This document shows positions 62,060-64,000 of a DNA stretch of 64,000 nucleotides, in pieces; positions within the stretch are counted from its first letter, which is position 1; each line of letters starts with the position of its first letter. This DNA comes from Flavobacterium palustre (GTDB lineage Bacteria > Bacteroidota > Bacteroidia > Flavobacteriales > Flavobacteriaceae). The notes under the pieces are model-generated. The model did not search any database. It saw nothing but the letters and a program-made list of their open reading frames with translations, and was not told the DNA's origin. The stretch lies in the NCBI RefSeq assembly GCF_014639535.1, contig NZ_BMGA01000001.1, positions 682,001-746,000 on the forward strand, written 5' to 3'. Made by a program: the position numbers and the translations under genes.

Positions 62060-64000
62060 CTAATTCACCAAAACTACAGCACCATTACAAGGAATTGTTA
62101 CTTCCATTTCCTGATTCTTATTCAGTTTTGCAGTTGTTACTTTTCCGTTCAATTGTGCATCATCACTGTATTGCTTCAATTCAGTTCCTAACTTAATCAT
62201 TGGCAATTTTACTTTAATTTTAACGGTTTCTTTCTGAGCGTTAATTCCGGCTACATACCATTTATCTCCATGACGACGAGCCAACACAGCATATTTACCC
62301 GGATAACCGTCAATAAATTTAACTTCATCCCAGGTAGTAGGCACTTCTTTCATAAAATCGATTGCCCATTTTGGTGCATCGGTTAAATTATTTGGTGCCA
62401 AAGCAAAATGTTGCACACTACTTTGAAACAAAACTGCCGTTGCCAAAGCATATACATCAGAAGTCATGCGTTTAGAACCTTTGTTTAGCGTATTGTTTTC
62501 ATTATAAAATTTATTCAAAGCACTCCCACCAAAATCCATACTTCCTACCGTATTACGTATAAAAGTATGCAAGCAAGCGTTGAATGCTTCTGCATCGCAA
62601 TATTTTTGACCAAAATAAAGATTCTCGCTCGCTAACACTGCTTCGCTGGAAACATAGTTAGGAAACATTCTTTCCCAACCACGAGGCAAAGTCGTTCCAT
62701 GAAAAATAACCGCAATTCCGTAATCATTGGCATCAAATAAAATATCTTCGTACAACTTCATCGTTTCCTGCTTGTCTCCACCAAAGAAATCGACTTTAAT
62801 TCCGGTCACACCTATGCTTTTCATCCAAGCCATTTCTTTACGGCGAAGAATAGCATTATTCATAATTCCTCTTGGCGTTTGCGGCGCATCATTCCAATGT
62901 CCGTTAGAATTATACCACAAGTAAAAACTAACTCCTTTAGTCGCGGCATATTTAGCTAGTTCTTCAATCTTATCACGTCCCACCTGAGTATCCCAAAGCG
63001 CATCCACTAAAAGTGTTTTGTACCCTAAGTCAGCACTAAAATCAATATATCTTTTTTGCTCATCGTAGTTCATACTTTTTTCCATACCAATGATCCAACT
63101 CCAGGTTCCCTTAGTATATTGGTATTTTTGAGAAGCCTCATATTTTTGTTTTACTAAATCAAAAGGAACAGTGGTTTCTACAATAGGTGCTAAAGTTTCG
63201 CCTACAGTAATCGTTCGCCAAGGTGTTTCACCAGGAAGTGCAATTGCCGGAGCCGATGTTCCATTTCCATTATTTTCACCTTCCATTGGAAAACCAATGG
63301 TATATAAACCTTTTTCATGACCAATTAATCTGCTGGCACAATACTGACTGTCCACTCCTGTTTCAGAAATTAAAACCCAGCCGTCATTTTTAACTTTAAA
63401 AAGACATGGGAAAGTATAGCCTTCTCCGTCGCCATTTTTCCCCAAAGCCGCATCTACAACATACGGGATTTCGTAACTGGGCATCGTTCTTTTCCAACCC
63501 GCCATCGCTTTGCTTTGAGCCGACAAGAAACTAGTTGTTCCCTGTGGAAATAAAAAGCCTGAAACTTCTTCTTTAACAACAGTAGTAAGTGCTTCTTTTT
63601 GTGGATACACTTTGTATTTAAAAGCTACATCATGATTACTTATTCTAAAAATAATATCAATCGCTGCATTGTTGTCTTTGGTCAAAGAAAAAACCGCTTC
63701 ATTAGCTACATAATGAACCTTACTTTGTTTGATATTTGGCAACTCATAAGTTTCATCTATTTTATTTTGGATTACTTTATCGCTTAATGCTAATCCCGTG
63801 CTAAAATCACCTACATTGGTTTTTAAACCTACAGACGATGGTTCTAAAAACAATTTTCCATTGTAAGAAACACTATAAGTGGGTGTTCCGCTATTTACAA
63901 CTAAATTGACGGTCAATTTTCCGTCAGGACTGCTTAGTTGTTGTGTTTGCGCATTAGTTACAAAAAAACCGAATAAAAAGAGGTACAAAAAGAATTTGAA
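62060..64000 (-). CDS. GH97 family alpha-glycosidase, 5'-truncated by window edge
   Basis: The reading frame is open to the right edge (646 codons visible). The first visible residues, FKFFLYLFLFGFFVTNAQ, are the body of a signal peptide, so only one to a few codons including the start are missing. The GH97 order is clear: N-terminal beta-supersandwich (LSSPDGKLTVNLVV, about 20-290), a catalytic barrel with YLWYNSNGHWNDAP and GIKVDFFGGDKQ, and a C-terminal beta-sandwich ending NGAVVLVN. GH97 contains inverting alpha-glucosidases and retaining alpha-galactosidases. The Asp of KVDF fits the retaining group, but this cannot be settled by eye. It is a separate transcript ending at its own terminator, and its link with pectin is only by neighbourhood. 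Confidence 0.9.
   Translation of the reverse strand, partial: FKFFLYLFLFGFFVTNAQTQQLSSPDGKLTVNLVVNSGTPTYSVSYNGKLFLEPSSVGLKTNVGDFSTGLALSDKVIQNKIDETYELPNIKQSKVHYVANEAVFSLTKDNNAAIDIIFRISNHDVAFKYKVYPQKEALTTVVKEEVSGFLFPQGTTSFLSAQSKAMAGWKRTMPSYEIPYVVDAALGKNGDGEGYTFPCLFKVKNDGWVLISETGVDSQYCASRLIGHEKGLYTIGFPMEGENNGNGTSAPAIALPGETPWRTITVGETLAPIVETTVPFDLVKQKYEASQKYQYTKGTWSWIIGMEKSMNYDEQKRYIDFSADLGYKTLLVDALWDTQVGRDKIEELAKYAATKGVSFYLWYNSNGHWNDAPQTPRGIMNNAILRRKEMAWMKSIGVTGIKVDFFGGDKQETMKLYEDILFDANDYGIAVIFHGTTLPRGWERMFPNYVSSEAVLASENLYFGQKYCDAEAFNACLHTFIRNTVGSMDFGGSALNKFYNENNTLNKGSKRMTSDVYALATAVLFQSSVQHFALAPNNLTDAPKWAIDFMKEVPTTWDEVKFIDGYPGKYAVLARRHGDKWYVAGINAQKETVKIKVKLPMIKLGTELKQYSDDAQLNGKVTTAKLNKNQEMEVTIPCNGAVVLVN

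Noticed and set aside
1-64000. tRNA, rRNA, CRISPR arrays, insertion sequences or integrases
   Set aside because: None were recognised on either strand. No transposase or integrase motifs occur in the translated frames.

Overview
The window is a carbohydrate-utilisation region of a Bacteroidota bacterium, most probably a Flavobacterium or close relative. The base composition is AT-rich. SusC/SusD pairs are present, together with a hybrid two-component regulator, an ECF sigma/FecR pair, type IX secretion (T9SS) sorting domains of both types A and B, a PorP/SprF-family protein and a PorV-family pseudogene. Possible promoters fit the Bacteroidota pattern TTTG-N19-21-TAnnTTTG. Almost everything is on the minus strand, so transcription runs from high to low coordinates. 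The one clear plus-strand gene is the GH3 gene.

Layout in direction of transcription. (1) 64000-62060: a GH97 gene, 5'-truncated by the window, with its own terminator. (2) 61712-60001: a soluble PAS histidine kinase and a single-domain response regulator overlapping by 4 bases. (3) 59784-50734: a small polysaccharide utilisation locus (PUL) made of ECF sigma factor, FecR anti-sigma factor, FecA-type SusC, SusD and a GH127 beta-L-arabinofuranosidase, ending in a strong terminator. (4) 50505-49678: an SMP-30/NHL-like beta-propeller gene, convergent with a plus-strand GH3-PA14 gene (46780-49395). (5) 46499-42150: a hybrid two-component (HTCS) sensor/regulator. (6) 41657-30798: the main pectin PUL, with a 47-codon small ORF, lipoprotein, SusC, SusD, DUF4957/DUF5123-like surface glycan-binding lipoprotein, GH43 and GH105. 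A GH28 gene (30602-28926) follows after a repeat element. (7) 28748-14350: a 2349-residue secreted CE8+PL1 fusion enzyme, a lipoprotein, an 1817-residue repeat-rich adhesin and its PorP/SprF partner. (8) 13909-8590: sodium:solute symporter, CE8, GH28 and an alpha/beta-hydrolase esterase. (9) 8520-7371: a PorV-like pseudogene with four single-base indels. (10) 6700-5201: a PL1 lipoprotein. (11) 4706-1: a 1522-residue secreted CE8 protein and the start of a lipoprotein.

Read together this is a homogalacturonan/pectin programme. CE8 enzymes remove methyl esters, an esterase probably removes acetyl groups, PL1 and GH28 cut the backbone, and SusC/SusD with the glycan-binding lipoprotein import oligomers. 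GH105 then removes unsaturated uronic acids, GH43 and GH127 trim arabinose- or xylose-type side chains, and an SSS symporter probably takes up a released sugar acid. No galacturonate catabolic genes are visible, so those must lie elsewhere.

The most unusual element is a shared secreted head of about 490 residues (CBM6, two InlB-type repeats, a discoidin-like sandwich). It starts three giant T9SS proteins: two carry pectin-degrading domains, and the third replaces them with fourteen 88-residue Ig-like repeats, a type B sorting domain and an adjacent PorP/SprF gene. The third looks like a dedicated pectin-binding surface adhesin encoded inside the degradation locus.
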